Shown here piece after piece: positions 1 through 9,248 of a DNA stretch of 64,000 bases. Made by a program: the position numbers and the translations under genes. This DNA is from Kitasatospora albolonga (lineage in GTDB: Bacteria; Actinomycetota; Actinomycetes; Streptomycetales; Streptomycetaceae). The notes under the pieces were generated by a model. The model was given only the letters and a program-made list of their open reading frames with translations. It did not search any database and was not told the DNA's origin. The DNA lies in the NCBI GenBank assembly GCA_002082585.1, contig CP020563.1, positions 6,566,001 to 6,630,000 on the forward strand. The letters run 5' to 3'. Each line of letters begins with the position of its first letter. Positions within the stretch are counted from its first letter, which is position 1.

Positions 1-1
1 G

Positions 2-436
2 CAGTGGTTCCGGCTCGCGGTGGACCCGGGCACGGGGGAGATCCGCATCCTGCGCAGCGTGCACGCCGCCGACGCGGGCAAGGTGATGAACCCGATGCAG
101 TGCCGGGGCCAGGTCGAGGGCGGGGTGGCGCAGGCGCTGGGCGCCACGCTCTTCGAGAACGTACGGCTCGACGGGCGCGGCGAGGTGACCACGGCCGCGT
201 TCCGCCGCTACCGGCTGCCGCAGTTCGCCGATGTGCCGCGCACCGAGGTGCACTTCATGGAGACCTCGGACGCGATCGGCCCGCTGGGCGCCAAGTCGAT
301 GAGCGAGAGCCCGTTCAACCCGGTCGCCCCGGCCTTCGCCAACGCGCTGCGCGACGCCACCGGGATCAGGTTCACCGAACTCCCGCTGACACGCGACCGG
401 GTGTGGCTGGCGCTGCACGAGGCCGGGAGGGGGTGA
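2..436 (+). CDS. Xanthine dehydrogenase-type molybdopterin-binding subunit, 3' fragment
   Basis: Only the last 144 codons are inside the window and the start lies upstream. The residues match the C-terminal end of the large molybdenum cofactor-binding subunit of the xanthine dehydrogenase/CO dehydrogenase family: a segment on cofactor-side helices (MNPMQCRGQVEGG), then the GAKSMSESP region, which aligns with the family GAKGVGEPP motif and keeps the glutamate expected at the active site, then a NALRDATGIRF-type end. These enzymes hydroxylate purines or other heterocycles and usually work with FAD and 2Fe-2S subunits, which would lie upstream. The substrate cannot be told from this fragment. 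Confidence 0.85.
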   Translation, partial: QWFRLAVDPGTGEIRILRSVHAADAGKVMNPMQCRGQVEGGVAQALGATLFENVRLDGRGEVTTAAFRRYRLPQFADVPRTEVHFMETSDAIGPLGAKSMSESPFNPVAPAFANALRDATGIRFTELPLTRDRVWLALHEAGRG

Positions 437-721
437 GGGCCGCTTCCGGCGGCGCGTCGGCGGAGGGGCCGGGAGGCGGCGGGCCGACCGGAACGCGGGC
501 CCCCGGGAGGTCCGGCGTCGCGAAGCGCGGCGGAAGATCGGGGGTGAGCAGTGATCGCGTCTGGGTCATGGGTCCCACCTGCCGTGCGACGGGAGTCCGG
601 ACGGGCTCTCACCAGTGATTCGGAGCCGCCCGGCGGGAGGATTGGCCGCGGCCCGGGGGCCGTGGGCCGTGCGGCTCTTCCGAGGCGGTGGGGGAGGGGG
701 GCGTGGCGAGCCCCCGCACGT
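437..721. other. Intergenic region upstream of siderophore transport genes
   Basis: About 285 bases without a convincing gene lie between the molybdenum enzyme and the iron box. The open frames that cross it on both strands run out of the neighbouring gene and look like composition shadows. I see no tRNA or strong hairpin. Confidence 0.5.
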
Positions 722-740
722 TTAGCTTAGGCTTGCCTAA
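722..740 (+). promoter_or_regulatory. Iron box (DmdR/IdeR operator)
   Basis: The 19-base site TTAGCTTAGGCTTGCCTAA is close to the actinobacterial iron box TTAGGTTAGGCTAACCTAA. It lies about 35 bases before the ATG of the siderophore-binding lipoprotein. By family knowledge, iron-loaded DmdR1/IdeR binds such sites and represses uptake genes, so the downstream operon should be expressed under iron limitation. Confidence 0.85.
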
Positions 741-773
741 CTCTCACTGCTCGTCCAACCATGAGGAACACCC

Positions 774-1829
774 ATGCTCGGCTTCACCCGCGTGCGTCGC
801 CACACCCTCGCCGCTTCGGCCACCGCCGTCGCCCTCGCCGTCGTCCTGACCGGCTGCTCCTCGGACGGCGACAGCGGCAAAGACGCGGACGCGGCGAAGG
901 ACACGGGCAAGAGTGCCGGCGCCTTCCCCGTCTCGATCAAGAGCTCGCTCGGCACCGCGAAGATCGAGGAGCAGCCGAAGCGCATCGTGACCCTCGGCCA
1001 GGGTTCCGCCGAGACCGCGATAGCCCTCGGCCAGACCCCCGTCGGCATCGAGAGCTACCCGTGGGGCAGCGACAAGTCCGGCTACCTTCCGTGGATCAAC
1101 GAAGCCGTGAAGAAGTCCGGCGACAAGCTCCCCAAGCAGTTCACGGGCGGCGAGGAGATCGACTTCGAGGCCATCACCGAGCTGGAGCCGGACGTCATCC
1201 TGGCCCCCTGGTCGGGCATCACGCAGAAGCAGTACGACGTCCTCAAGGACATCGCCCCCACGGTCGCCTACCCGGACCAGGCGTGGAGCACCGACTGGGA
1301 CCAGCAGATCGACATCATCGGCAAGGCGCTCGGCCGCACCAAGGACACCGACGCCCTCAAGACGAAGATCGAGAAGCAGCTCTCCGACGCCGCGGCCACC
1401 CGGCCGAACTACAAGGACGTCACCTTCTCCTACATCTACAACTCGGGCCCCGGCACCCTCGGCGTCTTCAAGCCCGAGGAGCAGCGCGTCAAGATGGTCT
1501 CCTCGCTCGGCCTGAAGGTCGACCCGGTCGTCAACGGCTTCAAGGAGACCCCCGGCACCGACTCCGCCCTCATCGGCCTGGAGAACGCCGAGAAGCTCAA
1601 GGACAGCGATGTGATCTTCACGTTCTACACGGACGCGAAGAACCGCAAGGAGATCGAGGGCCAGAAGCTGTACGGCGCGATCCCCGCGATCAAGAAGGGC
1701 GCCGTCGTCGCGAGCAACGACAACTCCTTCGTCACCGCCTCCTCGATCATCAACCCGCTGACCGTGCCGTGGACGATCGAGCGCTACCTGCCGATCATCG
1801 ACGAGGCCGTCAAGACGGCCGGCAAGTAA
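774..1829 (+). CDS. Iron-siderophore ABC transporter substrate-binding lipoprotein
   Basis: This 351-residue FecB/FepB-type periplasmic-binding protein is predicted to sit on the outer membrane face and deliver ferric siderophore to the two following permeases. The N-terminus is a lipoprotein signal with lipobox LTGC, so Cys28 would be lipidated. A short Asp/Lys-rich linker follows, then the two-lobed fold with the family segment KRIVTLGQGSAETAIALG. The ATG at 774 follows a GAGGAA ribosome site in the leader. The gene lies directly behind the iron box and 50 bases before the first permease. No ATPase gene of the FecE type follows, so the ATPase is either encoded elsewhere or shared. Siderophore specificity cannot be read from the sequence. 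Confidence 0.9.
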   Translation: MLGFTRVRRHTLAASATAVALAVVLTGCSSDGDSGKDADAAKDTGKSAGAFPVSIKSSLGTAKIEEQPKRIVTLGQGSAETAIALGQTPVGIESYPWGSDKSGYLPWINEAVKKSGDKLPKQFTGGEEIDFEAITELEPDVILAPWSGITQKQYDVLKDIAPTVAYPDQAWSTDWDQQIDIIGKALGRTKDTDALKTKIEKQLSDAAATRPNYKDVTFSYIYNSGPGTLGVFKPEEQRVKMVSSLGLKVDPVVNGFKETPGTDSALIGLENAEKLKDSDVIFTFYTDAKNRKEIEGQKLYGAIPAIKKGAVVASNDNSFVTASSIINPLTVPWTIERYLPIIDEAVKTAGK

Positions 1830-1879
1830 CCCCGGCCGGGTATCCGGACCGCCGAGGTCACCAGGCACACTTCACTCCC

Positions 1880-2935
1880 ATGGCAACCACCACGGCCGCA
1901 CCGCCGAGCGGCGCCGGAACCTCCCGTTCCGGTGCCGCTCGGCCGGCGTTCCTCCTGCTCATGACGGTCGCGGCGGTCGCCGCACTGGCGGTCGCGCTCT
2001 GCGCGAGCGTCATGTTCGGCAGCCGCTCCACCTCGTTCGGCGATGTCCTCGGCGTGCTCGGCCTCTTCGGCGGAACCGCCGACGACAACGTCACCACCAT
2101 CATCGAGAGCCGCTACCCCCGTACCGCCCTCGGTGTCCTCGCCGGACTCTGCCTCGCCGTCGCGGGCACCCTCATGCAGGGCGTCTCCCGCAACCCGCTG
2201 GCCGAACCGGGCCTCCTCGGCATCAACGCGGGCGCCTCCGCGAGCATCGTCGCCGCGACCGCCTGGCTCGGCGCCTCCGGGGCCACCGACACCATGTGGT
2301 GGGCGCTGCCCGGCGCACTGATCGCCGGAGTGCTCGTCCATGTCATCGGCTCCGCCGGTACGGGGACGAGCGTGGTGCGCCTGGTGCTCGCCGGGGCCGT
2401 GCTCACCGCCGTCCTGATGGCGTTCATCCAGGCGGTGACCCTCAGCAAGCCGCAGGTGTTCGACAGCTACCGCTACTGGGTCGTGGGGGCGCTCGGCGGC
2501 CGGGACTTCGACGTGTTCTGGTCCGTGCTGCCCTTCGCCGCCGTGGGCTTCCTCCTCGCCCTGGCCCTCGGCCCCGGCCTCAACGCCCTGGCCCTCGGGG
2601 ACGCGACCGCCGTCGCCCTCGGCTCCAACCCGGCCCGCACCCGGGGCGGCGGGCTGCTCGCCGCCACCCTGCTCAGCGCCGCCGCGACCGCCGCCGTCGG
2701 CCCGATCGCCTTCGTCGGCCTCGCCGTGCCGCACGTCGTACGGGCCCTGGTCGGCGTCGACTTCCGGGTCCAGCTCCTCTTCTCCGCGCTGCTCGGCCCG
2801 ACCCTGCTGCTCCTCGCGGACGTGATCGGCCGGACCGTCATGCGCCCCACCGAGCTGATGGTCGGCGTCGTCACCGCGTTCATCGGCGCACCCGCGCTGC
2901 TCATCGCCGTACGCAGGATGCGGGGCACGACATGA
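1880..2935 (+). CDS. FecCD-family siderophore ABC permease (first)
   Basis: This 351-residue membrane permease has about nine to ten hydrophobic segments. It carries the family hallmarks GTLMQGVSRNPLAEPGLLG near residue 100 and the conserved region GPIAFVGLAVPHVVR that contacts the ATPase, followed by RPTELMVGVVTAFIGAPALL. It should form the inner-membrane channel as a heterodimer with the next gene. The ATG at 1880 gives the usual family length and leaves a 50-base gap to the binding protein. Its stop overlaps the next start by 4 bp (ATGA), so the two are translationally coupled. Expected regulation is from the iron box at 722. Confidence 0.9.
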   Translation: MATTTAAPPSGAGTSRSGAARPAFLLLMTVAAVAALAVALCASVMFGSRSTSFGDVLGVLGLFGGTADDNVTTIIESRYPRTALGVLAGLCLAVAGTLMQGVSRNPLAEPGLLGINAGASASIVAATAWLGASGATDTMWWALPGALIAGVLVHVIGSAGTGTSVVRLVLAGAVLTAVLMAFIQAVTLSKPQVFDSYRYWVVGALGGRDFDVFWSVLPFAAVGFLLALALGPGLNALALGDATAVALGSNPARTRGGGLLAATLLSAAATAAVGPIAFVGLAVPHVVRALVGVDFRVQLLFSALLGPTLLLLADVIGRTVMRPTELMVGVVTAFIGAPALLIAVRRMRGTT

Positions 2936-4002
2936 CCGTCACCACCGAACCCCTCCGCAAGCCCGTCAAGGCGCCCCGCGGCTATCTGGTCGTCGGCCGC
3001 GCGGTGGCCGTGCCGATGCGCCGCGCCTCCGTGTTCGCGTTCGCCGGGCTCCTGGTCCTCCTGCTGGCCGCCGCCGTCGCCACGCTCACCTGGGGGCGCC
3101 TCGGTCTCGACCTCGCTGACCTGCCCGCCGCCCTCCTCGGGGACGCCCAGGGCAAGGACCGCTTCGTCTTCAACCGGCTGCGCGGCCCCCGGCTCACCGT
3201 CGCCATCGGGGTCGGCGCCGCGCTCGGCCTCTCCGGCGCGCTGTTCCAGTCCGTCACCCGCAACCCGCTCGGCAGCCCCGACGTCATCGGGCTCTCCGCC
3301 GGAGCCGGTGCGGGCGCCGCGATCTGCGCGCTGATGTTCCCCGGCACGGTCCCGGTCGCCGTCGGCGCGCTCATCGGCGCGGTCGCCGCGATGGCCCTCG
3401 TGTACGTCTCCACGGGCACCGGCTTCCGCAACCCCGTCCGGCTCGTCATCGCCGGTATCGGGGTCGCCGCGATGAGCGCCGCCGTCACCCAGTACGTCGT
3501 CTACGCCCTGGAGCGCGACAAGGCATCCGTGCTCACCGCCTACGTCAACGGCAGCCTCACCGCCCGCTCCTGGGCCGACGCCACCACCATCTGGCTGGTC
3601 CTGCTCGCCGTCGCCCCGCTGACCGCGCTGATCTCCCGGCGGCTCGACATCGGCGAGATGGGCGACGACATCTCCGAAGGGCTCGGCGCCGAACCGAAGA
3701 AGGCCAAGACCCTCGCCGTGGTCCTCGCCATCGCCCTCTCGGCCGCCGCCGTCAGCGTCTCGGGACCCATCGCCTTCATCGCCCTGACCGCCCCCCAGAT
3801 CGCCAGGCGCCTCACCCGGGGGTCGGGCCCCCACCTGCTGCTCTCCGCCCTCACGGGCGCTCTGCTGCTGGTCGCCGCCGACCTCTGCGCCCAGCAGCTG
3901 CCGCTCTTCGAGGACCTGCCGGTGGGCATCTACACCATGGCGATCGGCGGTGCGTACCTCGGCTATCTGCTGATACGGGAGTGGCGCAAGGGAGTGCTCT
4001 AG
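2932..4002 (+). CDS. FecCD-family siderophore ABC permease (second)
   Basis: This 356-residue polytopic permease is the second half of the import channel. It has the same signatures as its partner: GALFQSVTRNPLGSPDVIG, GPIAFIALTAPQIARRL, and an ending DLPVGIYTMAIGGAYLGYLLIRE that is typical of FecD/FhuG-like subunits. A hydrophilic head of about 30 residues precedes the first membrane segment. It begins with the ATGA overlap to the upstream permease. Its TAG stop overlaps by 4 bp with the stop of the convergent hydrolase, so the two operons meet tail to tail with no spacer. Confidence 0.9.
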   Translation: MTVTTEPLRKPVKAPRGYLVVGRAVAVPMRRASVFAFAGLLVLLLAAAVATLTWGRLGLDLADLPAALLGDAQGKDRFVFNRLRGPRLTVAIGVGAALGLSGALFQSVTRNPLGSPDVIGLSAGAGAGAAICALMFPGTVPVAVGALIGAVAAMALVYVSTGTGFRNPVRLVIAGIGVAAMSAAVTQYVVYALERDKASVLTAYVNGSLTARSWADATTIWLVLLAVAPLTALISRRLDIGEMGDDISEGLGAEPKKAKTLAVVLAIALSAAAVSVSGPIAFIALTAPQIARRLTRGSGPHLLLSALTGALLLVAADLCAQQLPLFEDLPVGIYTMAIGGAYLGYLLIREWRKGVL

Positions 4003-4802
4003 AGGCTCGCGGCCTTCAACTCCCCGAACAGCTGCCGCAAGGTCTCCTCGCTCGGGAGGTGGTCCGGCGCCTCCTGCTTTGTCAGCCGGGCCGCCGGGAG
4101 GAGCGCGGCGGTCGCCTCCGCCGCCGGGAACGGAACCTCCCCGTCCCCCGGTGCGTGCCACAGCCGTACGGGCTGCGCCACCTCGCCCGGGACGAACCCC
4201 CACGGGCGGGTCTGGAGCCGCACCTCCCGGGCGGGCCCCCGCCAGCCGTGCGCGGCCAGGCCCGGCAGCGAGGCGAGTACCCAGGGCGACCCGGCGAACA
4301 CCTCCGCCATCCGCTCGGCCGCCCCCGCGAACCGGGCGACCACCTCGGCCTCGGGCGCCTCGCGGTAGAACGTCCAGACGGGCTCGGCCTCTTCGGGGTA
4401 GCGGTGGCGGACCGCGTCGTCGGGGACGTACGGCAGCCCGCTGAGCACCCACACCCGCCGCACCCGCTCCGGCAGACCGGCCGCCAGGGCGTACGCGTAC
4501 GGCGCCCCCGCCGAGAGGCCCAGCACATCGAACGCGTCCACCCCGCACGCCTCCAGCACCGGCAGCAGATGCCCGGTCCAGTCGCCCACGGCCGACATCG
4601 GGGCCGGGTCGGACGCGCCGTACCCGGGGCGCTCCACCGCGATCAGCCGGACGCCCGCGTCCCGGGCCAGGGTGTCCCAGACAGCGGGCAGCCCCGCGTC
4701 CCCGAGCAGCCCGTGGTGCATCACCACCGGCCGGCCGTGCGGATCGCCGTACTCCGCGAGACCGCGGGCCAGGGAGTCGAAGGTCAGGACCGTACGGTTC
4801 AC
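3999..4802 (-). CDS. Alpha/beta hydrolase
   Basis: This 267-residue alpha/beta-hydrolase fold protein has a nucleophile elbow GLSAG (serine near residue 99), an upstream oxyanion segment HHGLLGDAG, and a late DHLP that supplies the catalytic histidine. There is no signal peptide, so it should be cytoplasmic. It is the last gene of the minus-strand group starting with two iron-box-controlled ABC half-transporters. A role in cleaving an imported ferric siderophore or its ester is possible by context. The family is too broad to name a substrate. Confidence 0.75.
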   Translation of the reverse strand: MNRTVLTFDSLARGLAEYGDPHGRPVVMHHGLLGDAGLPAVWDTLARDAGVRLIAVERPGYGASDPAPMSAVGDWTGHLLPVLEACGVDAFDVLGLSAGAPYAYALAAGLPERVRRVWVLSGLPYVPDDAVRHRYPEEAEPVWTFYREAPEAEVVARFAGAAERMAEVFAGSPWVLASLPGLAAHGWRGPAREVRLQTRPWGFVPGEVAQPVRLWHAPGDGEVPFPAAEATAALLPAARLTKQEAPDHLPSEETLRQLFGELKAASL

Positions 4803-4812
4803 ACGTTCTCCT

Positions 4813-4903
4813 CAGGGGGGTGCGCGGCGCCTACAAGGGGCTGCGCGGTGACTTCAGGGGTGCGCGGGGTCTACAGGGGGGTGCGCGGGGTCTCAGGGGT
4901 GAT
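4813..4903. repeat. Degenerate ~20-bp tandem repeat, about 4.5 units
   Basis: Successive units of about 19-21 bases start at 4813, 4834, 4855, 4874 and 4894. Each begins CAGGGG (once CAAGGG) and contains TGCGCGG. The array fills the gap between the hydrolase and TetR genes and runs into the last codons of tetR, so the TetR tail PETPRTPL is encoded by the repeats. Confidence 0.75.
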
Positions 4904-5566
4904 CCGGGTGGCCAGGCCGTCCAGGAAGATGGCGAGCTTGTCGTCGAACCAGCCGCGCCCGTGCCAGGTCTCCTCGGCGGCGAACTCGGCCTCGAACGGG
5001 CGGGCCCCGGGCGGCGCCGCCGCCCAGGCGTCCCGGTACTGCTCCCGGGCCGTGCGCGGGGTGCCCGCCGCGTCCGGCACCGTACGGTCCAGGCCCCGCA
5101 TCGCCACCGCCGAGGAGAGCACCAGGTCCCCGACGAAGTCCACGGCGACCGCCGCGTCCCGGGTGGAGAGCCCCGCCCGGACGAGCGCCACGCCGTACCC
5201 GCCCAGCCGGTCGACCATCACGGGCGGCGCGGCCGGGGTGGTGAGCAGCACCTCCGCCAGCCCGGGGAACGCGTCGCAGGCCGCCCACACCGCGTCGGCG
5301 AACGCGGTGAGCAGCTCGCGCCAGGGCAGGTCCGCCGGGGGCCAGCCGGTGCGCGCCGCGGCCCGCTCGATCGCGGCGCGCACCAGATCGTCCCGGCTGT
5401 CGACATAGCGGTACAGCGTCGAGTGGCTGACCCCCAGCCGGGCCGCGACCCCCGGCATGCTGAACACCGCCAGGCCCTCGGCGAGCGCCGCCTCGGCGAC
5501 CGCGTCCCGGGTCAGCGAAGGGGCCCGCCCGGGACGCCTGCCGGGCCTGCCGGGGGTCTGTTTCAT
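4871..5566 (-). CDS. TetR-family transcriptional regulator
   Basis: This 231-residue regulator has an N-terminal helix-turn-helix around residues 20-65 (VAARLGVSHSTLYRYVDSRDDLVRAA) and a ligand-binding C-terminal domain of the TetR_C type. It starts at ATG 5566, overlapping by 4 bp (ATGA) the stop of the upstream ABC half-transporter, so it is probably co-transcribed with the transporters and may respond to their substrate or a breakdown product. Its last codons lie in a short tandem repeat, so the C-terminus may vary between strains. The ligand is unknown. Confidence 0.85.
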   Translation of the reverse strand: MKQTPGRPGRRPGRAPSLTRDAVAEAALAEGLAVFSMPGVAARLGVSHSTLYRYVDSRDDLVRAAIERAAARTGWPPADLPWRELLTAFADAVWAACDAFPGLAEVLLTTPAAPPVMVDRLGGYGVALVRAGLSTRDAAVAVDFVGDLVLSSAVAMRGLDRTVPDAAGTPRTAREQYRDAWAAAPPGARPFEAEFAAEETWHGRGWFDDKLAIFLDGLATRITPETPRTPL

Positions 5567-7335
5567 GAGGTGCCGCTGCCGTTTCCACCGGCGGTGGTCG
5601 CGATTCGCCAGCCCAGCGCGCGGCGGCGCTCGTTCCAGAACCGGGCGTACCGCCCGTCGAGGGCCATCAGCTCCTGATGGGTCCCCCGCTCCGCCACCCG
5701 TCCTTCGTCCAGGACGACGATCTGATCCGCACCGGTCACGGTGGACAGCCTATGGGCGACGACCAGCAGCGTGCTCGTCGCCCTCAGCGCGTCCATCGAC
5801 CGCTGGACGTACGCCTCGTTCTCCGGGTCCAGCGCGGCCGTCGCCTCGTCGAGCAGCACGATCGGCGCGCCCTTCAGCAGCGCCCGCGCGATGGAGACGC
5901 GCTGCCGCTCCCCGCCCGAGAGCGAGGTCCCCGCCTCCCCGACCCGGGTCTCCCAGCCGTCGGGCAGCCGTTCCACGATCTCGTCCACCCCGGCGAGCCG
6001 GGCGGCCTCCAGCACCTCCTGCTCGTCCGCGTCCGGGCGGCCCACCCGGATGTTGCCGATCAGGGTGTCGTCGAACAGGTAGACGTCCTGGAAGACCAGG
6101 GAGAGCTGCTCCATCAGCGCGGCCGTGGACTGGTCGCGCACGTCCACCCCGCCGACCCGTACCGTCCCCGCGTCCACGTCGAAGAACCGGGCGATGAGCC
6201 GGGTCAGCGTGGTCTTGCCCGAACCGGACGCCCCGACCAGGGCCGTCACCGTACGCGGGGCGACCGTGAACGAGACACCGTCCAGGACCACGTCACCGGA
6301 CTCCCCGCGGCCCGGGTAGCCGAAGCGCACCCCGTCCACCTCCACCGCGCCCGGGACCGTCACCGGCGCCGAACGCTCCGGCTCCGGCAGCGGCGGCTCC
6401 TCCAGCACCGCCCGCACCCGGCCCATGTCGTTGCGGGTCGTCCGCACCACCGCCGCGAGCTCCCCGACCTCCGCCAGCGGTCCGGCGAAACGGGCCACCA
6501 GGGCCAGCAACGCCACCAGTTCGACCGGGTCCACCGCACCGCGCAGCGCCAGCGACGCACCCACACCGATCAGCGCCGAGAAGCACATCTGCACCGCGAA
6601 GCCGCCGAGCAGCATCCCCGGCACCGACATCCACACCTGCTTCCGGGACGCCGCCCGCTGCCTCTCCAGCGCGGCCTCCAGCGGCGCGTAGCCGTCCGTG
6701 GTCCGGCCGAAGGCGCGCAGCACCGGCTGGTTGCGGGCGAACTCCAGCACCCGGCCGGAGGCTTCCACCCCGGCCGCGTCGTCGATCTCGTCCATCCGGT
6801 TCAGCAGCCGTACGGAGAGCCGGGCGGCGAACAGGATCAGCGGCGAGCACACCAGGGCCGCGAGCCCCAGGCGCCAGTCCAGGAAGAGCATCACCACGAC
6901 CACCGCGGCCGGGGTCACCACCCCGGTCACCAGCGGTTGCAGCAGATGGGCGCAGCTCCCGGCGATCGACAGCACCGACTTGGTGCCCATCCGGGTCAGC
7001 CGCCCCACCGTCGTCCCGTCGAACCACCCCACCGGCAGGGACGCCACATGGTCGCCCAGCCGGTGGTGGAGCGTGGTGAGGATGACGAGCGCCACCCGGA
7101 AGCCCAGCATCGCCTGCACGTAGTGCAGGCCCAGCGTGACGAGGACCGCCCCCGCCAGCCACGCGGTCCAGCGGGCCGCGCCCCCGGTGTCACCGGTCAG
7201 GAGGTCGCCGAGGACCGGCACCAGGAGGGCGACGGAGAGCCCCTGCGCCACCGCGTAGGCGAAGAGGGCGGCGAGATAGCGGAAGAGGACGGCGCGGTGG
7301 GCGCTCCCCAGGACCGCGGTGAGGTCGCGGATCAT
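5563..7335 (-). CDS. ABC transporter fused membrane/ATPase half, IrtB/YbtQ-like
   Basis: This 590-residue half-transporter has an N-terminal membrane domain of about six helices (residues 15-295) and a C-terminal ATPase. Walker A is GASGSGKTT at 368-376, the Q-loop is VFQDVYLF, the signature LSGGERQ is at 472-478, and Walker B is LLDEATAALD at 494-503. The architecture is that of exporters, but the iron box upstream of the operon and the siderophore genes opposite suggest the IrtAB/YbtPQ group, which imports ferric siderophores with an exporter fold. Export of a siderophore is the alternative. ATG 7335 (MIRDLT) is preferred over an upstream start because it gives the 4-bp ATGA overlap with the partner. 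Confidence 0.87.
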   Translation of the reverse strand: MIRDLTAVLGSAHRAVLFRYLAALFAYAVAQGLSVALLVPVLGDLLTGDTGGAARWTAWLAGAVLVTLGLHYVQAMLGFRVALVILTTLHHRLGDHVASLPVGWFDGTTVGRLTRMGTKSVLSIAGSCAHLLQPLVTGVVTPAAVVVVMLFLDWRLGLAALVCSPLILFAARLSVRLLNRMDEIDDAAGVEASGRVLEFARNQPVLRAFGRTTDGYAPLEAALERQRAASRKQVWMSVPGMLLGGFAVQMCFSALIGVGASLALRGAVDPVELVALLALVARFAGPLAEVGELAAVVRTTRNDMGRVRAVLEEPPLPEPERSAPVTVPGAVEVDGVRFGYPGRGESGDVVLDGVSFTVAPRTVTALVGASGSGKTTLTRLIARFFDVDAGTVRVGGVDVRDQSTAALMEQLSLVFQDVYLFDDTLIGNIRVGRPDADEQEVLEAARLAGVDEIVERLPDGWETRVGEAGTSLSGGERQRVSIARALLKGAPIVLLDEATAALDPENEAYVQRSMDALRATSTLLVVAHRLSTVTGADQIVVLDEGRVAERGTHQELMALDGRYARFWNERRRALGWRIATTAGGNGSGTS

Positions 7336-9188
7336 ACGACTGCCCTTTCGTGCGTGGCCCACATCCGGGCGTAGAGGCCGTCCTCGGCGAGGAGTTCGGG
7401 GTGGCGGCCGAGTCCGACGAGCCGGCCCTCGCGCAGGACGGCGATCAGGTCGGCCTCGACGATCGTGGGGAGCCGGTGCGCGATCACCAGGACGGTCCGG
7501 CCCCGGACCAGCCGGGCGATGGCGTCCTGGATGGCGGCCTCCGACTCGGGGTCCGCGAAGGCGGTCGCCTCGTCCAGGACGAGGACCGGGGCGTCGGCGA
7601 GCAGGGCACGCGCGATGGAGATCCGCTGCGCCTCACCGCCGGAGAGGACGGCCTCCTCACCGACGACGGAGTCGTAACCGCGGGGCAGTGCCTCGATCCG
7701 CCGGTCGATCTGCGCGGCGCGGGCGGCCTCGCGCACCTCCTCCTCGCTCGCGTCCGGCCGGGCGAGGCGGATGTTGTCGCGGACGCTGGTGCGCAGCAGC
7801 TGGACGTCCTGGAGGACGAAGCCGATGTGCCGGTAGAGCCGTTCGGACGGGATCTCGCGCACATCGGCGCCGCCGATCGTGATCCGCCCGCCGGTCACAT
7901 CGTGGAACCGGGTCACCAGGGAGGCCAGCGTCGACTTCCCGGAGCCGGAGGGCCCGACCAGCGCGGTGACGGTCCCGGGGGTGAGGCGCAGGTTCACCCC
8001 CTTGAGGACGTCGGCGGTCCCGTCGTAGCTGAACGACACGCCCTCCAGCACCACTTCGTGCCCCTCGGGCTCCCGGGGGCGGACCGGCTCGGGCAGCACG
8101 GGCGTCTCCAGGACGGCGGCGATCCGCCGTGCCGCCGCCGTGGCCTCGCGCCGGGCCTGCGCGCCGAAGCCGAGGGTGACGAGGACGCTGGGGATGACGA
8201 GCGCGACCATGGAGGCGGTGAGCACGTCGACGGGGGAGACCCAGCCCGCGTGCACGAACCACACCCCGCCCGCCAGGTTCACCAGCAGCACCACCGGCGG
8301 CGAGACCGCCATCGAGGAGTACGCCTCCAGCTTCAGCATCGGCCGCACCCATCCGCTGTAGTGCTCGCCGAACCGCGTCGCCGCCTCCCGGTACCCCGCG
8401 TGCGCCTCGCCCGCCCGGCCGAAGGTCTTCACGACCCCGATACCGGCGACGAACTCGACGATGGCCTTGTTGATCGCGGCGATCCCCGCGTTGAGCCGGC
8501 CCATCTGCGGCGCGAAGTCCTTCATCATGTACGCGTACGCCCCCGCGTAGACCGGCAGCGTGGCCAGGGCCAGCAGGGCGAGCCGCCAGTCGAGCCAGAA
8601 GAGGTAGCCGAGCCCCACGACGGGCACGGTGAGCGCCGCCGTGGTCTCCACCGCGCTGTGGGCGACCAGGTAGTGCAGGTCGTGCACGTCGTTCTGGGCC
8701 GCCTTGCGGACGGTGGCCGAGGAGTTGGCGGTGAACCAGCCGAGCGGGGCGCGCCCCAGCCGCTCCACGATCCGGCGGCGCAGGGACGCCTGGAGCGCCA
8801 CGTCCGCGAAGTGGGTCAGCGCGAGCGCCACCCCGCCGAACAGGGCCCGTACGGAGAGCCCGAACACCGCGATCAGCACGGCCGCGCGCACCGCGTCGGC
8901 GTCGGTGGGGCCGGGGGCGAGCAGCGCCTTGGCCAGCTCCGCGATGGCGATGTACGGGACGACGGTGGCCGCCGCACCGATGATCTGGAGCCCCATGGCG
9001 AGGCGGGTGCGCGCCCGGACCGGCGCGAGCATGGCGGCGAGCGCGGCCCGCCCCCGCGCCTGTTCCTCCTTCTCCCGCTTCCTGTCCGGTTCCGGCTCCT
9101 GCTTCCTGTCCGGCTCCGGCTGTCCCTTTTCGCCGTCAGGTCCCGGTGCCGGTCCCGGTTCCCGCTGCGGACCGTCGTCGTGTTCCAT
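7332..9188 (-). CDS. ABC transporter fused membrane/ATPase half, IrtA/YbtP-like
   Basis: This is a 618-residue partner half-transporter. A charged head of about 55 residues with repeated EPDRK units comes first, then about six membrane helices (60-340), then the ATPase with Walker A GPSGSGKST at 412-420, Q-loop VLQDVQLL, signature LSGGEAQ at 515-521 and Walker B LVLDE at 536-540, followed by ATAFADPESE instead of the usual ATSALD. That FAD variant is common in my recollection of siderophore importers with exporter fold. It lacks the N-terminal siderophore-interaction domain of mycobacterial IrtA. ATG 9188 has a GGAGGAG ribosome site. It is the first gene of the operon and sits about 60 bases from an iron box. 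Confidence 0.87.
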   Translation of the reverse strand: MEHDDGPQREPGPAPGPDGEKGQPEPDRKQEPEPDRKREKEEQARGRAALAAMLAPVRARTRLAMGLQIIGAAATVVPYIAIAELAKALLAPGPTDADAVRAAVLIAVFGLSVRALFGGVALALTHFADVALQASLRRRIVERLGRAPLGWFTANSSATVRKAAQNDVHDLHYLVAHSAVETTAALTVPVVGLGYLFWLDWRLALLALATLPVYAGAYAYMMKDFAPQMGRLNAGIAAINKAIVEFVAGIGVVKTFGRAGEAHAGYREAATRFGEHYSGWVRPMLKLEAYSSMAVSPPVVLLVNLAGGVWFVHAGWVSPVDVLTASMVALVIPSVLVTLGFGAQARREATAAARRIAAVLETPVLPEPVRPREPEGHEVVLEGVSFSYDGTADVLKGVNLRLTPGTVTALVGPSGSGKSTLASLVTRFHDVTGGRITIGGADVREIPSERLYRHIGFVLQDVQLLRTSVRDNIRLARPDASEEEVREAARAAQIDRRIEALPRGYDSVVGEEAVLSGGEAQRISIARALLADAPVLVLDEATAFADPESEAAIQDAIARLVRGRTVLVIAHRLPTIVEADLIAVLREGRLVGLGRHPELLAEDGLYARMWATHERAVV

Positions 9189-9248
9189 GCGCACGCGCCT
9201 CCTCCGGGCATGCTTCCGCACAGCCCCGTTACAGACAGGCTGTCTTAA

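Noticed and set aside
744..1868. Minus-strand open frame across the siderophore-binding protein
   Set aside because: Shadow of a clear lipoprotein; Asp/Leu/Val-rich and no recognisable domain.
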